A stretch of DNA of 64,000 nt, from positions 5,394,001 to 5,458,000 of the forward strand of contig JAAXNY010000001.1 in the NCBI GenBank assembly GCA_013420905.1, read 5' to 3'. Every line of letters starts with the position of its first letter. Position 1 is the first letter of the stretch. The notes below the pieces were generated by a model, which saw only the letters and a list, made by a program, of their open reading frames with translations, made no database searches and was not told the origin of the DNA. Source of the DNA: Collybia mongolica. Its lineage: Eukaryota > Basidiomycota > Agaricomycetes > Agaricales > Clitocybaceae. The position numbers and the translations under genes are program-made. Positions 22,423-34,056 of the stretch are shown in pieces.

Positions 22423-23067
22423 TAGTGATGTTCCGGCCCGGCTTGGCCTGAAAGCCGGGGCTTCGGCCTGGCTTATTAGGACAAGGGCCTGCCAGATACT
22501 CAAGCCAGGCCGTCGAGGACGGCTTAGGCTTGGCTTGGTCTTGGGACAGCTCAGGCCGGGGCTTATTGCACAAAAATAATACTCTAGTCAAACTCTGCAA
22601 TAACAACATCAGGAATAAAGGAACATCTACTAAATGAAGGAGAGACCACTTACTGCAAGGAGATCCAAGAAAGACTCCACTCATCCCCATTCCTCCTCTG
22701 ACAGTGAAGGTCATTGAGTTTCTGTTGCTTGGTGCGGTCTGTCTCAGCCAAGACCAATGCCGCAACAAACTGGTCAACAATCTGATGTACCATATAGTTG
22801 AAATGATATAATTTTGAAATGGCTTGGGGGAACACTACCTTCTTCAGAGAAGCAGCATGTTCAAGCATTACATACATGGAAGACCACCGAACAGGCATGT
22901 TTTAGGCTAACCCTAAGCCGTGGCCTGAGCCTCCGGCTTGGGCTTTGCTGGAGTGCAAGCCGAGCTTTCAGCCTTCACTGAGCCGTCTCAAAGCCTGGCC
23001 TGGCTTGGCCCAAGAGAGCTTGGCCCTGACGGCTCAACGGCTTTGAGCCGGGCCTGGCACATCACTA
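22423..23067 (-). mobile_element. hAT-derived non-autonomous element, copy 1 (645 bp)
   Basis: Begins TAGTGATGTTCCGGCCCGGC and ends GCCGGGCCTGGCACATCACTA (shown in part), giving imperfect GC-rich terminal inverted repeats of roughly 20 bp. The 8-bp flanks are identical. On the minus strand an internal open piece (22650-22898) reads MPVRWSSMYVMLEHAASLKK, like the hAT transposase block around TRWNSTYxML, so this is a deletion derivative carrying a transposase fragment. Palindromic GGC/GCC-rich subterminal sequence fills both sides. It cannot move without a helper. Confidence 0.88.
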
Positions 23068-23075
23068 TTTATGGT
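23068..23075. repeat. 8-bp target duplication, right of hAT copy 1
   Basis: TTTATGGT, the match of 22415-22422. Confidence 0.9.
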
Positions 23076-24406
23076 GGGGTCCTATTCTGCATGTAACAAA
23101 TATAACTTGACATCGACATTCATAAGGCTGTTGTGTAGTGTCGCTAACAGGTACATTGTGTCCTCCTAAATGCCTTTTAACAGAATCACAAAGGTCAATA
23201 GCAGACTATGACAAGATGTGGGGTCTGCAACTGACCGATACCTTTGAATGATCAGAATACATCTACTGTGATGATTGTGTTGGCGGACCTTCACAACCCC
23301 ATACATTTCCCCGCAACATGGGTCACTGGTCCTCAATCCTTGGTTATGAGTCAAGACGGCCTTTATAACACCAGAGGCAGAGCTCTATGTGTTCAAACAA
23401 CGAAACGAAGGGTGGATCAAGACCCTTGGGAGCTTCTGTGGTGCTAAGTGCAAAGTGCACCCCCTCAACTTCCCCCATAAGCCTAGAATCCAGCGCATAT
23501 CATAGATCTATCAAGGAAATTCTGCACAACTTCTGTCCATGAGGCTGTCATGGTTTCCAATAGACTTCATCCCTGTCTCCTTCTTGAGGCTCAGGTAAGT
23601 TCCCTCCATTAAAATTGTGGATTGCTCTGACTCATTGACATGTAGGTGAAACAATCCAATCCAGAGCCCATCACCAACTTTACCAAACACCAAGTTTGAT
23701 AGATTATTTAATTGCTGTACAAAGTCTGGCACGGACTGCGCCCCGTTTTCATGGGATTTAGCATTCCACCACTGCCATACCATTTTTTTGGCAATTAAAC
23801 TCTAGAAATAATGGAAAGAGCACCACTCACCTACTGGTGCGCATTCTCCGTATTCATATGTGAGTTATTGCATTCAAGACAACTTTGTCGTTTACCATAA
23901 GCTATTTGGAGATGACATGAACATTTCCATAAGGGACTTTTGGGTATGACAATATCCTACCAGAACAAGCTGTATAAGCCTTGAACGGGCCTTCCAGGCA
24001 ACTCATGACAAAATTGTCTCTTAATCACTGTTAGTATCTTCATACAGCATGTTGACGGAAGCGATTGACACTTTGCTATCTCGCCTTCTTTTCTTCCACT
24101 GATCATCAACAATGACTAGTTGACGGTATATCTCCCCATTCATGGAACGGACCATATGACAGCTCCCTGTAGGTTGTGGCCAAGCCACAAGGTTCATTGA
24201 GACATTGCCCAGTTCTAAAGTCAATCTGTCTAACTTTTTCACATCGGAACAAAGTCGGGATCACCGAAGTCTCACAAATGGCCGTGGAAGTCTTCCTCAT
24301 GGCCAGCAAACAGCCAACGAGCAACCCAAAAAGCAGTTATTTCGGATGAGTGTATTTTTTTCCTCCTCAAGTTAACTCATACAGCCTACATATTTCACTA
24401 TCAAAG
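23076..24406. other. Spacer between two inverted hAT copies; no recognised gene
   Basis: Minus-strand open pieces at 23511-23783 (starting MVWQWWNAKSHENGAQS), 24021-24242 and 24106-24324 are short and could be exons of a decayed gene, but I recognise no family. No transposon ends are visible inside this stretch. Confidence 0.4.
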
Positions 24407-24414
24407 CCTACAGG
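24407..24414. repeat. 8-bp target duplication, left of hAT copy 2
   Basis: CCTACAGG, repeated at 25060-25067. Confidence 0.9.
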
Positions 24415-25059
24415 TAGTGATGTGCCAGGCCCGGCTCAAAGCCGTTGAGCCGTCAGGGCCGAGCTCTCTTGGGCCAAGCCAGGCCGGGCTTTGAGACAGC
24501 TCAGTGAAGGCTGAAAGCTTGGCTTGCACTCCAGCAAAGCCCAAGCCAGAGGCTCAGGCCGCGGCTTAGGGTTAGCCTAAAACATGCCTGTTTGGTGGTC
24601 TTCCATGTATGTAATGCTTGAACGTGCTGCTTCTCTGAAGAAGGTAGTGTTCCCCCAAGCCATTTCAAAATTATATCATTTCAACTATATGGTACATCAG
24701 ATTGTTGACCAGTTTGTTGCGGCATTGGTCTCAGCTGAGACAGACCGCACCAAGCAACAGAAACTCAATGACCTTCACTGTCAGAGGAGGAATGGGGACG
24801 AGTGGAGTCTTTCTTGGATCTCCTTGCAGTAAGTGGTCTCTCCTTCATTTAGTAGATGTTCCTTTATTCCTGATGTTGTTATTGCAGAGTTTGACTAGAG
24901 TATTATTTTTGTGCAATAAGCCCCGGCCTGAGCTGTCCCAAGACCAAGCCAAGCCTAAGCCGTCCTCGACGGCCTGGCTTGAGTATCTGGCAGGCCCTTG
25001 TCCTAATAAGCCAGGCCGAAGCCCCGGCTTTCAGGCCAAGCCGGGCCGGAACATCACTA
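24415..25059 (+). mobile_element. hAT-derived non-autonomous element, copy 2 (645 bp), inverted to copy 1
   Basis: Same length as copy 1 and nearly identical to its reverse complement, with scattered substitutions. Begins TAGTGATGTGCCAGGCCCGG and ends CCGGAACATCACTA. Its own 8-bp CCTACAGG duplication differs from that of copy 1, so the two are independent insertions. The plus-strand open piece 24584-24832 reads MPVWWSSMYVMLERAASLKK, the same hAT transposase fragment. Confidence 0.88.
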
Positions 25060-25067
25060 CCTACAGG
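25060..25067. repeat. 8-bp target duplication, right of hAT copy 2
   Basis: CCTACAGG, the match of 24407-24414. Confidence 0.9.
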
Positions 25068-26207
25068 AGCCCTCGGACAATTCTCCAATATTCCTCATAA
25101 TTCCCACCCGGTCACTCAGCGTGCAATCGTTTATGTGAAGAATCATAAGTATCCTCTAACATCTGAGTTAAGTGTTTGCCCAACCCGACGTTCTCTCCAT
25201 CAGCAAGTCAGTGTATAAAGCTAATTTGGCTGTTCAGCTTCAACTCCTTGATGATAGTGGTATTCAATGCACAAAAGCACTGAGCAAGAAAGGGGTGATA
25301 ATCAGAAAGACTGGTGAAGCAGCTACGGGAGAAAAGAGCCAAGTGTTTGTAGGTGACGCTAAACCTTACCCGTTTCCTGTCCGCTAGCCGGTGAGCGATA
25401 ACGCCTGGATGTAGAGGGCGTTACATTGAAGTTTACACCTTCACAAACGGCGATTACTATGCCTGATACAACTCCGACATGCCAACCATTGTATACGTCA
25501 TGATGAGTAGTTGAAGGACATAAATTCGAGGTTAGCGTTAAGAGAGGCTCACTAGAAGGCATTTATATATAAATAATGCCGGCATTGCCCACGGTTCGGC
25601 GCCAGGCAGGTCGGATGCATGCGATCTTTCTGATGCTCCTGACTCCTATGTAAGTCTTGCTTTCGTTACTAATTTTTCTTGTCTATTATACAACTTTTAA
25701 GGCCAACAATCCGCGTGCTCGATGTGTACCCAGTAAGTGATGTCCGCATGTGGTGTTATCTCAGATTAAATCGTATAGTCATGAGTGCGAACCTTTGTGT
25801 TTAGACGATGCAATGCAATGCGTTGTGGTGTACTCCAAGCTTCGAATTGATGTTGTCCAACTGGAGAAGTAAAAATGGAAGACGTCAACGATTAGCTTGG
25901 TGAAGAGATTTTGGTATAGGTATATTGTACACATGTGCAAGCCCAAAGTGTCCATTTAAACGAGAAGAGATTCCCCTTACGCTTCTCCCCCCACCCCACA
26001 ATTCAAAGTCTTGTCAACAACTTGTAAGCTTTCATCTCATAGAAGCCCCATTCCTGCTCTCTTATGCAAACATCTTCTTTCTCCTGCATTGACAGCATCT
26101 AAAAATCAGCTACCAAGGCCTAAAACCTCGTCAAGGTGTTGTGCACCATTTCCGCACTGAATGTGTACTCTCTCATCTGATCCTTTTCTCAGGACTTTAG
26201 CATTATC
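25068..26207. other. No recognisable gene
   Basis: Short open frames only. Pyrimidine-rich sequence with CCCCTT and CCCCAC tracts (25975-26100) lies before the small gene at 26208 and could be its promoter or leader. Confidence 0.4.
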
Positions 26208-26564
26208 ATGCCAGTCGCCTATGTTGAAACTTTTTATGATATCACCCCGCCCCCTCAGAATTGGCAAGGAGGCGCATATACCGCCCTCAATAGGACTCCA
26301 AATCACAAACAGTTGGCTGAGTGGGCCAATAATGCCATCACATGGTCTCGGAATAACTTGAAGGCGGCGCTTGCTGCTGAGAAGCATCCACGCCTGTATG
26401 AACACAAACGCTGGAGGCAAGCAAAACCGGTAACACGGGATAACATTCCCCCCAATACACCTGTGTTCAAACCTCTTCGTGCAACCCTTGCTGCGATGAG
26501 GGCAGGGGAGGAGGAAGGAGTAGAGGAGGAACTTCTGATCGTTTATGAAAACCCTGAAAATTGA
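26208..26564 (+). CDS. Hypothetical 118-aa protein
   Basis: An uninterrupted frame from ATG to stop with balanced, coding-like composition: MPVAYVETFYDITPPPQNWQ at the start, a tryptophan- and lysine-containing middle (NLKAALAAEKHPRLYEHKRW) and an acidic end (GEEEGVEEELLIVYENPEN). It has no signal peptide, membrane segment or known motif. I do not recognise it. It sits alone between the hAT pair and the large transposon, preceded by a pyrimidine-rich leader. It could be a real small gene or an exon of a larger decayed one. Confidence 0.5.
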   Translation: MPVAYVETFYDITPPPQNWQGGAYTALNRTPNHKQLAEWANNAITWSRNNLKAALAAEKHPRLYEHKRWRQAKPVTRDNIPPNTPVFKPLRATLAAMRAGEEEGVEEELLIVYENPEN

Positions 26565-26619
26565 TGGAGTATTTGATGTAATGACTATGTTGCTCATCCT
26601 CAAACCTCCTGGCTTCAAT

Positions 26620-27341
26620 CTGCTCAGCGCAACAAGTCACCGAGATTGCAATACCTAATTCAATGCAAGTCGTATGAATAGATTTCCTAGTTTTATTTTT
26701 GTTTACTTTTTGTGTCGTGCTCTATTTCCTCAATCAGCATCCTATTATTGTCTCCCAAGAAGTCTAAGACCTAGGTATTCGCACAACTGTAGAACCCGTT
26801 ACTCAGATGATCTACCCGTCCTCCGTCCGCTATTGACACAAATTTCGAATGAGAAGGCACCTCGGGAGATCCCTCAGGTGGAGTGGACAAGAAAAATATG
26901 TTCCCATCAGTCTTTTTAGTCCACTTTGCGTGAACGTTACAATGGCCAAGATATCTAGTTGACGTGCTTTGTTTTCGAGGGCGTTGATATCATACATGAT
27001 AAATTCCATGGATTCCGTTCAGAAAATCTGTTTCAACACTAAAATAACAGAGTTCGTAAGTTGCTCATATTCTGTCGACGGGTTTGTTACATCGGAAACT
27101 TAGCGCATGGTATTGCGCACTCTGGGTCTCCTGGTGCTTGAACCTTTGCCGTAACCTACAAGCCAAGTTCAAAGAGAATGATCCGATGAGTAATACCAAC
27201 TACCCAACGCGTCGGTGCTGTCAGAATGGCACGTGACATGTGACTGATAGGTAGTGATCAAAATGGCTGTGTTGAAGTCCCTGGCTCCGTGTCTACTACA
27301 AAGCGATGAAGATTATTTCTGGATGTTCTTTGCCCACATAT
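26620..27341. other. No recognisable gene
   Basis: No supported coding sequence. This is the left flank of the large transposon. Confidence 0.4.
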
Positions 27342-27613
27342 GTAAGCTACAATGTAACGTACCATACGGTCCAGCGGGCATATACAATGTAGTGTATGGT
27401 ACGGTCCGCGGACGCTACATTGTCCGCTACAATAAAAATATGTAACTACATGTAATCGTACCATGCGGTTCTAGCGGACCACGCACGGCCCCAACGGATA
27501 GATATGTATTTCCGCGTGGCCGTACGGCATTCATATTCGGCATGGACTACATGTAGTCCTCGGCCATGCGGCAATGATAGTGGGCCACACACGGCCCCAT
27601 CCGTGTGGCCGTA
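27342..27613 (+). repeat. Left terminal inverted repeat of the KDZ element
   Basis: About 272 bp, mirrored by 41186-41457. The first substitutions against the right end are single bases near 27380, 27438, 27471 and 27526. It contains the perfect palindrome GGACTACATGTAGTCC (27544-27559) and the self-complementary pair CGTACCATAC / GTATGGTACG, so each end can form hairpins. Confidence 0.93.
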
Positions 27614-27625
27614 CACCAAGTTGTA

Positions 27626-27750
27626 CCATACGGTTCCAGCAGACTACGCACGGCCCCAACGGATAGACATGTTTTCCTGTGCGGCCATCCAGCAATCACG
27701 TTCGGCACGGACTACATATAGTCCTGAGCCATATGGCAATAGTGTAGCAT
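27626..27750 (+). repeat. Degenerate second copy of the inner TIR, left side
   Basis: From ACCATACGGTTCCAGCAGAC onward this stretch repeats, with many changes, the TIR segment starting near 27461, including the GGCCCCAACGGATAGA word and a GGACTACATATAGTCC palindrome variant. It is a decayed tandem duplication of the inner terminal repeat. Confidence 0.75.
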
Positions 27751-27815
27751 CGATGGCCAACGGCTAGATTTGTATTCCAATACTGAGAGAGCAGCAACAG
27801 TTACATACATATATA

Positions 27816-29975
27816 CTACAAATATTCCCCATCAGATCCAGAACCTGTATAGTCCAGCCAGGTGTCGGGAACATCTCTAAAAGACTCCGCATTGTATGGA
27901 CCTGGATGTACAAGTGGTTCATCATCTGAAGATATCATGGCCACTGCATCGATGGCCGACATTGCAGCGGCTGAAGCGGAACCACCTTCCCCGTCCGAAG
28001 CTGAGCCACTATGACTTCCCTCATCTGATGATATCATGGCCACTGCATCCAGGACCGAAATTGCAGTGGCCAAAGTAGAGCTATGATGATTTCCCTCATC
28101 CGACGATATCATGGCCACCGCATCCATAGCCGAAATTGGAGTGGCCGAAGCAGCACCACTTTCCGCATCCGAGATCATAGCCAATGCAGCAAGAGCTGAC
28201 AATGGATTGGCTGCACCCCCATGACTTCCCTCGTCAGATGAGATCATAGCCACAGCATCCCGGGCTGAAGCGGAGCCATGATGACTTCCCTCATCCGATG
28301 ATATCATGGCCACTGCATCCACGGCCGAAGTTGGAGTGGCCGACGCGGCATCACCAACCCAATCCGACATTGTGGCTGCTGCAGCTATGGTGGGTACACG
28401 GGCTGGGGCTTGCGTGATACGTTGGGGGGGGGCTGATTCATCATCTGAAGATGCCTGATCTACTGGCCGGGCTTTAATAAACACACGGTGGTGCGGGGCC
28501 GAAGGAGTAGGCAAAATTGTAGGCATGGGAGATGCCAGCGCTGGTGCCAGTGAGGAAGCAATCCGATCGGCCGCCGGAATGTCAGTGGAAGAAATGAAAG
28601 ATATATTTGCTTGGGGGGATAAGGGACCTGCCTGACTATCTGTGGACATATGGGTATCTTTGTTTAGTGCTAATGGGGTAGGATGGGGTGCGGGGGACGG
28701 TGCAGTTGAACCAACGGCCAGCATGGCCAAGCTCGGCATGCCAGGGAGATCCAGACCAGGAGTGTGAGTAGGGAGTTTTCCCGATGGATACCTGCCACTG
28801 TGTCCTGATTTTCCAAACCTTAAAGGCCAAAAAGAAAAGTGAGATGGTATTTGAAGGGGGGACAGCTCAGGAGGATCCTGGATATCCTTGCTGAGTGGGC
28901 TGAAGTGTACATCACTAGGGAAGGTTTCATCGGCATCAGAATAACTGCCACTTTCCGCGCTATCGGCCAGGCTTGCATCATACCCAGAATGTGGCTGTGC
29001 AAAATCACGGTTATCTGAGCGCACAAGCTGGCGGACATCATCCATAGATAGAGTGATACCAGCGGACCATTTGAGGAGTGGTGCTGACTCTAGCCGCTGT
29101 TGTTCTGCACGGGCTTCATCCTCTACAGTGTGGCCGAGGGTGGCTCGCTGCCGCATTGGCAGCGGATTGTCCCTGAACACGGATTCAGTCTCTTTCAACA
29201 CGGCAGCTTCAAATAATTCATTAAAGCCAGAAGCGCGCCGGATAGTTTGTCTCATTTGGCTGTACTGAGAGATTATGTGAGCATCAACCCGACGCTGCAA
29301 ACCTTGGAGGGCCATTGGGAAATCAAGCCGAGCCGATTGGCCGATCGGCCATGTGTTTGCTGATACTGGCATATCAACGGCAGATGGTATTGCTGCTTGG
29401 GCCACTTCAGAACGATACTTCAAATCGAACCTCAGCGCTTTTCCAATAGTCTTGCTGTTGATATAGTGGGAAGGGTTTGCCAGTTTTGCACGGCCGACCC
29501 ACCAGCTCAGTTGATATTTGGCAACAACTGCAGTAGGATCGTTGTAGGTGGTGCTAGCATCAAGTAACAACTTGAATGGCTCTGAGTAGTCAAGCATTTG
29601 CTGATCGGATGTGGTGAGTGACCGAGCGGCAGCAAGGGATCTGGTTATGATTGGGATCTGTATGTTGCGGCCAGTGGCAGTGGCCGATCCGATGCATGCC
29701 AAAGCAAAATCCTGAAAATTTGTTGGAATGTACACAAAAACATGCCAAATTAGGGGACATACCAACTCATTAAAGAGGTTAATCTGTAGTGCTTCCTGTG
29801 CCCTGCTGGATGCTTGGGCAATGGCAGATAGTGCTGCTCGGAAGCGTGATTCACAATAGAAGATCACCCTTTGTAGACTATCCAGATCTTCAATTAAAGT
29901 ATCTGCTCCATTGATAATGAGGGGGTCAAACAGAGTGAGGTAAGCTTTGGGCATCTTAAGACAGTTTGTAGGCAC
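27816..29975 (-). CDS. KDZ-element cargo protein A with repeated acidic motifs (702 aa)
   Basis: Two exons (29763-29975 and 27816-29711) around a 51-bp GTATGT..CAG intron. The N-terminal about 330 residues are mixed helical with no motif I know. The middle is Ser/Pro-rich. The last about 170 residues repeat a unit reading DAVAMISSDEGSH five or six times with variable spacers, ending near GSGSDGEYL. The repeated core (hydrophobic V-A-M-I followed by SSDE) resembles SUMO-interacting motifs, which is an inference. The gene lies 65 bases downstream of the transposase stop and in the same direction, so a shared function in transposition or element regulation is possible. The frame also stays open through the intron, so retention would add 17 residues. 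Confidence 0.75.
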   Translation of the reverse strand: MPTNCLKMPKAYLTLFDPLIINGADTLIEDLDSLQRVIFYCESRFRAALSAIAQASSRAQEALQINLFNELVCPLIWHVFVYIPTNFQDFALACIGSATATGRNIQIPIITRSLAAARSLTTSDQQMLDYSEPFKLLLDASTTYNDPTAVVAKYQLSWWVGRAKLANPSHYINSKTIGKALRFDLKYRSEVAQAAIPSAVDMPVSANTWPIGQSARLDFPMALQGLQRRVDAHIISQYSQMRQTIRRASGFNELFEAAVLKETESVFRDNPLPMRQRATLGHTVEDEARAEQQRLESAPLLKWSAGITLSMDDVRQLVRSDNRDFAQPHSGYDASLADSAESGSYSDADETFPSDVHFSPLSKDIQDPPELSPLQIPSHFSFWPLRFGKSGHSGRYPSGKLPTHTPGLDLPGMPSLAMLAVGSTAPSPAPHPTPLALNKDTHMSTDSQAGPLSPQANISFISSTDIPAADRIASSLAPALASPMPTILPTPSAPHHRVFIKARPVDQASSDDESAPPQRITQAPARVPTIAAAATMSDWVGDAASATPTSAVDAVAMISSDEGSHHGSASARDAVAMISSDEGSHGGAANPLSALAALAMISDAESGAASATPISAMDAVAMISSDEGNHHSSTLATAISVLDAVAMISSDEGSHSGSASDGEGGSASAAAMSAIDAVAMISSDDEPLVHPGPYNAESFRDVPDTWLDYTGSGSDGEYL

Positions 29976-30040
29976 AATGATAAGAAAAGGATTTTATTTT
30001 ATCAATATTGATCAGTATGGTCAGCTGTTACATAAGCCGG

Positions 30041-33000
30041 TCACGCAATCCGCTCAAAGTTCGGATTCACGGCCTCAAACTGCCATTGAGCGGCCTCGGC
30101 AATTGTAACCCAAGTGGCCGATTTCCGTGCAGCGTATGCCTGAGCGCCAGCTGAGTTCCTGGTATCTATTCGTCTTTCCTTCCAGATGTCTGCTTGTCGA
30201 CGGTAGTAACGGACTGTCCATTCCATCTCATAGCCAACTAATATTGCTTCCTCATTCCAGCGATGTTTATGTGCTCGGGCGCGAAGCCAGTGCACACGGT
30301 TAACTAGATTATTATTAATTAGCACTGTGCGGCTTGGTTTACAAGCATACTTACATTCAAGAAGTGATGCTGCATCCATATCATTGACATTATGATATTG
30401 CCAGATCCATGACAGCTTCACCTTGGTTGATCCTGGTATATTTGGGTCCAAAATAGCAGTACTGCTCTTTACATCCTCCCTTTGCAATAATTGATATTTT
30501 TTCAGGGTGTCAGCATCGGCGCCGAGCCGGATCATGGCCGCACGGCATCGGCCATATGCACGGCAATGCAGTGCAATCTGATCATTTAATTTGGATATCT
30601 GGTTCCGTGAACGGGTTGTAACTGCCTTCCGTGGAGCATTGCGGATGACGTGTGAATACTGGAAGGATTTGTCTGCAATCACAGCACGAAGGGCAGATAG
30701 ATGCCGATCGGCCATCTCTTCCCGTTGCCGGAGTTCCATTACACAGTACGGATGGGTGGATGGCAGGCATGTCGAGGGCATAGACAGTACCCTATCTTCG
30801 GGCGGAATCAAAAGTGGCTCCTCCAGGCCAATCCCTGCACTGGCCAGTGGATTGTTGTCTGTGGAATATGAACTAATGCCATCAATATTTTCAAAGTGTC
30901 CGAGCATATTGCTGTCCTCAAATCTGCGTAGCTCGTGAAAGCCTATGCGGATTTCCTCTTTCACACTGTCCAAACTGTCCATCAATGCAACCAAGAGTTG
31001 CCGAAGCCGTTCCACTTCTTGCCGATTGTCCTCCCGTGGGTTTTTCCGGAGGCGGAGAACCCGATCTTGTAAGTCCAGCCTAATAGGTTATTGAGTATTT
31101 TAATTGCAAGCCATAGGTTTACAACACACTGTTGCTCCTCAATGCTAAGCGCTAACTGTATCCACCTTTCACCTTCACTTGTGCCAGTGTGCAATCCGAC
31201 ATTGGCCGAATCCGCTTCCGGATCCGAACTGACTTTCCGTGTTGCAAGGACATCCATCATGGCTGGGTTATTGCAATGCTGGTCCTCTGCCATCTTTATT
31301 TCCTGTTCCCACACCTGAGTGTTCTCTATTGGGATGGCATCTGTCATGTTCATGAAATATTGATTAGCATGCTTTGCCATGGTCTGGGCCTCTTCAAATT
31401 GTTTGCACAATGAGGACACTGAAAATATTTAGCAACAAGATTGGCCTAGTGGAGTATGTACACACCCATGTTCAAGCCTTTCTTGTGATTTGAATCTGTG
31501 ACATGATCATCCATCATTTCAGCCCGATGTGCCAGCGTTGCCGTTCGCATTGCCGGTGATACCGAATTCAGCCCTGCCCACAGAGATTCCAGAATTTCCC
31601 CTGCAACCATTCCAGCACCTGCTATGAATGAGGTAGCATACCGAAAAAAACACTGTTCCTTGTGCCCATGAACATGAAATAGACCAATTGCAGGATCTAC
31701 TTGCAATCCGGCCGGTAGCAAGTGGCCGATCCGCCAGTGTAAATAAACCCAATATTGGCAGACAATATCATATATAAATGTCACACCTTGATCTGGATCA
31801 ATCCCAAAAGCCTCCAGGGCTTTGAGAAATGACCAATCAATGTTTTTTTGCTGTTCACCTTGGTAAAGGTTAGCAATACTGTTTGGAACAAAACATCCAT
31901 GACAGGCACATGCAATAGCCACAATTCCTGTGATATCGCATGCCTTAGATGCAAGGAGAGCCTGTTCTACTGCCCGGAACTTGTTTTCACATGGTGCTTT
32001 CTGAGCATATGCAGTTTTTTCAATCATTCTTATCTTCAGCAAAGGGGCTTACCGTTTTGCGTTCCCTAGCAGAGAGCAAAAATTGCTCATAATCAGCTCT
32101 TTTCCCCATCATTCCACCACCCTCTGATAGCCAGACATCCTTCACAATGCCCTTCTGCCGCACATGGTCAGCCTTGAAGTTTCCATCAGCCGTAAGCGAT
32201 GGCCGATATACCCATCTGCAACCCCACAGATGGTTATGCAATGAGAACCAGACACTGGATTGTATCTTACCTGTTCTCATCTGTTTTCCAATCATCACGC
32301 AGGTTGATTCCAGGTTGGGGGCAGGTGGGACAAAATATGGCCATTTCACCCGGTGCCGGATTCTCCGGATTGGCCTTTCCATGGCCGAATCCGGCCCACT
32401 TCAACTTCTTAATCCATCGCCAAATACGAGAAAGCCTACGCAGTTCATGGTATATATTTGGTACCATTGCTGGAGCCATGGGGTTTGTGTAACGCCTGAG
32501 CAGCTGAAAATATTGATATGCTGAAGCTTTAAGCTCTAGACTAGAGAAACGAAAATCGTCAAGGACAGCCAGTGTAAACACTGTCCGGATTGTTTCAAAG
32601 CTTGTTGGCATCAGACCGGAAAACACAAGGTCTGATGGAAGGCAATCCGATCCCTGACATGGACAGGAAACAAGTGCCAGGTGATGTATGCCATTTGTAT
32701 GAACCACGCGGACATAAGGATTGACCAGAGCATCTTGGCGAGGTGGCCGTCTGGCTGCATTTTTGGATGCCGGATTGACTGATGGCAGGTCCTCGGCCAC
32801 ATCTGGCACGGCAGGTACACGGAAGCCCAATTCATCTTCCACTATGTGTTCTTCATCATCCTCTTTGAGCATAGTGTCTCTATCTGCCTCATTATCATGA
32901 TCTTCTCTTTGCCATGATGGTAAATCCATGCAATCCGAGACCCTGTGATACTGAGTTGCCGATGCCGATGCCGATGCCAATGCCGATGCCGATGCCGATG

Positions 33001-33768
33001 CCAATTCCGATTCCGATGCCGATGCCGATGCTGATGCCGATCTTGAATTTCCAGCTGGTGCCTCAGATGCCTTTTGCTCCTCAGCAATATCAGTACTTTC
33101 TTCTAACATGTTTAGAGTGTGCATCTGCTTCTTTAAGGCCTCACATATTGGTGCTCCATTTTGATGTTGAACCAACATGTAGACACCCGCCTCCCAGAGT
33201 GCCGCATCCCGGAAATACTCCCCAGTCCAATACTGAATGCGATGCAACTGATTGTCCTGATGGTAATGTCGGAAACACCCACGGCACATCATCCGGCCCC
33301 TATGACAATCTTGGCAACGCCAGCGAGCCTCCCGTTCGGCACATACATTGCATTTGCCTTCTGGCAAAGATTCACGTGCTAGGAGAGCCTGTAATATACC
33401 TTCCCAATGTTTCGCATGTTCTTGCAAGTAATATGATTGGTCCTGCTATGCATTTAGTATGTTTCAGACTCTTTTCATAATGCACTTACCTTCCCCTGTG
33501 ATGCCACCGGCTGGCTATTATCCAGATCAATTGGGTCATTGCCAGTATCAATCAATGTCTCAGTTACACTTTCAACCCATGGTTGACCTGATACCCCTTG
33601 TCCACCATGTATTGCTGGACGTAGTGGTACTTCCACTTTTTTCTCCACAATGCCTCGTTGTGTTTTCACTTGTACACGCTCTATGGTAACAGAATCAAAT
33701 GCAAGATCATCATCTTCATGCAGGACATTTTTCTTGATGCGTCTCTTCTTTGCAGGTGGATGGGACAT
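30041..33768 (-). CDS. CxC2/KDZ transposase (1142 aa)
   Basis: Seven exons join in frame: 33490-33768, 32271-33445, 32053-32215, 31466-32000, 31130-31418, 30355-31079, 30041-30303 (3429 nt). The N-terminus holds a lysine/arginine patch (AKKRRIKKN). The CxC2 zinc cluster follows: CNVCAEREARWRCQDC, then CRGCFRHYH and LHRIQYWTGEYF, as in the cysteine-cluster domain found with KDZ transposases. After a Ser-Ala repeat comes the RNase H-fold core with three acidic candidates: DGNFKAD (first D), FIYDIVCQYW (second D) and AGEILESLWAGLN (E), plus GLFHVHGHKEQC between them. The C-terminal part is helical, with a leucine-rich coiled-coil stretch (LDLQDRVLRLRKN). It probably cuts and joins the element ends. 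No stop or frame break is present, so it may be functional. Confidence 0.9.
32950..33045 (-). repeat. 6-bp coding microsatellite in the transposase (Ser-Ala run)
   Basis: GCCGAT repeated about a dozen times with interruptions, coding a Ser-Ala alternating run between the zinc cluster and the catalytic part. It is probably a flexible linker. Confidence 0.85.
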
Positions 33769-34056
33769 TGTGTTCTGCTAGTAATTGAGGTGGGGATAGG
33801 TGTGCAATGCACATATGTTTTATCAAACCCATTTTATCATTACTACCTCAAGCTAGAAATAGCCAATAGGGCCAATCAATCAATCAGGCCGGTCATGAGG
33901 GGCAATGATGACACTTAATCTCATCATCATCACCACATGGTTTGTTATCTGATTGCAGATTTTCCGATCATGTGGATTACACCCAGCATATTTATTAAGC
34001 ATGCAATCCACCCTGCCGACTTAAATTGGAACCCTTAATTCTTCCTCAGGCACAAC

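Noticed and set aside
22423..25059. A single 2.6-kb transposon with 645-bp inverted ends
   Set aside because: Each 645-bp unit has its own complete termini and its own different 8-bp target duplication, so these are two separate insertions.
32914..33480. Open frame with a long Met-Pro repeat on the plus strand
   Set aside because: It is the opposite-strand reading of the Ser-Ala coding repeat of the KDZ transposase.
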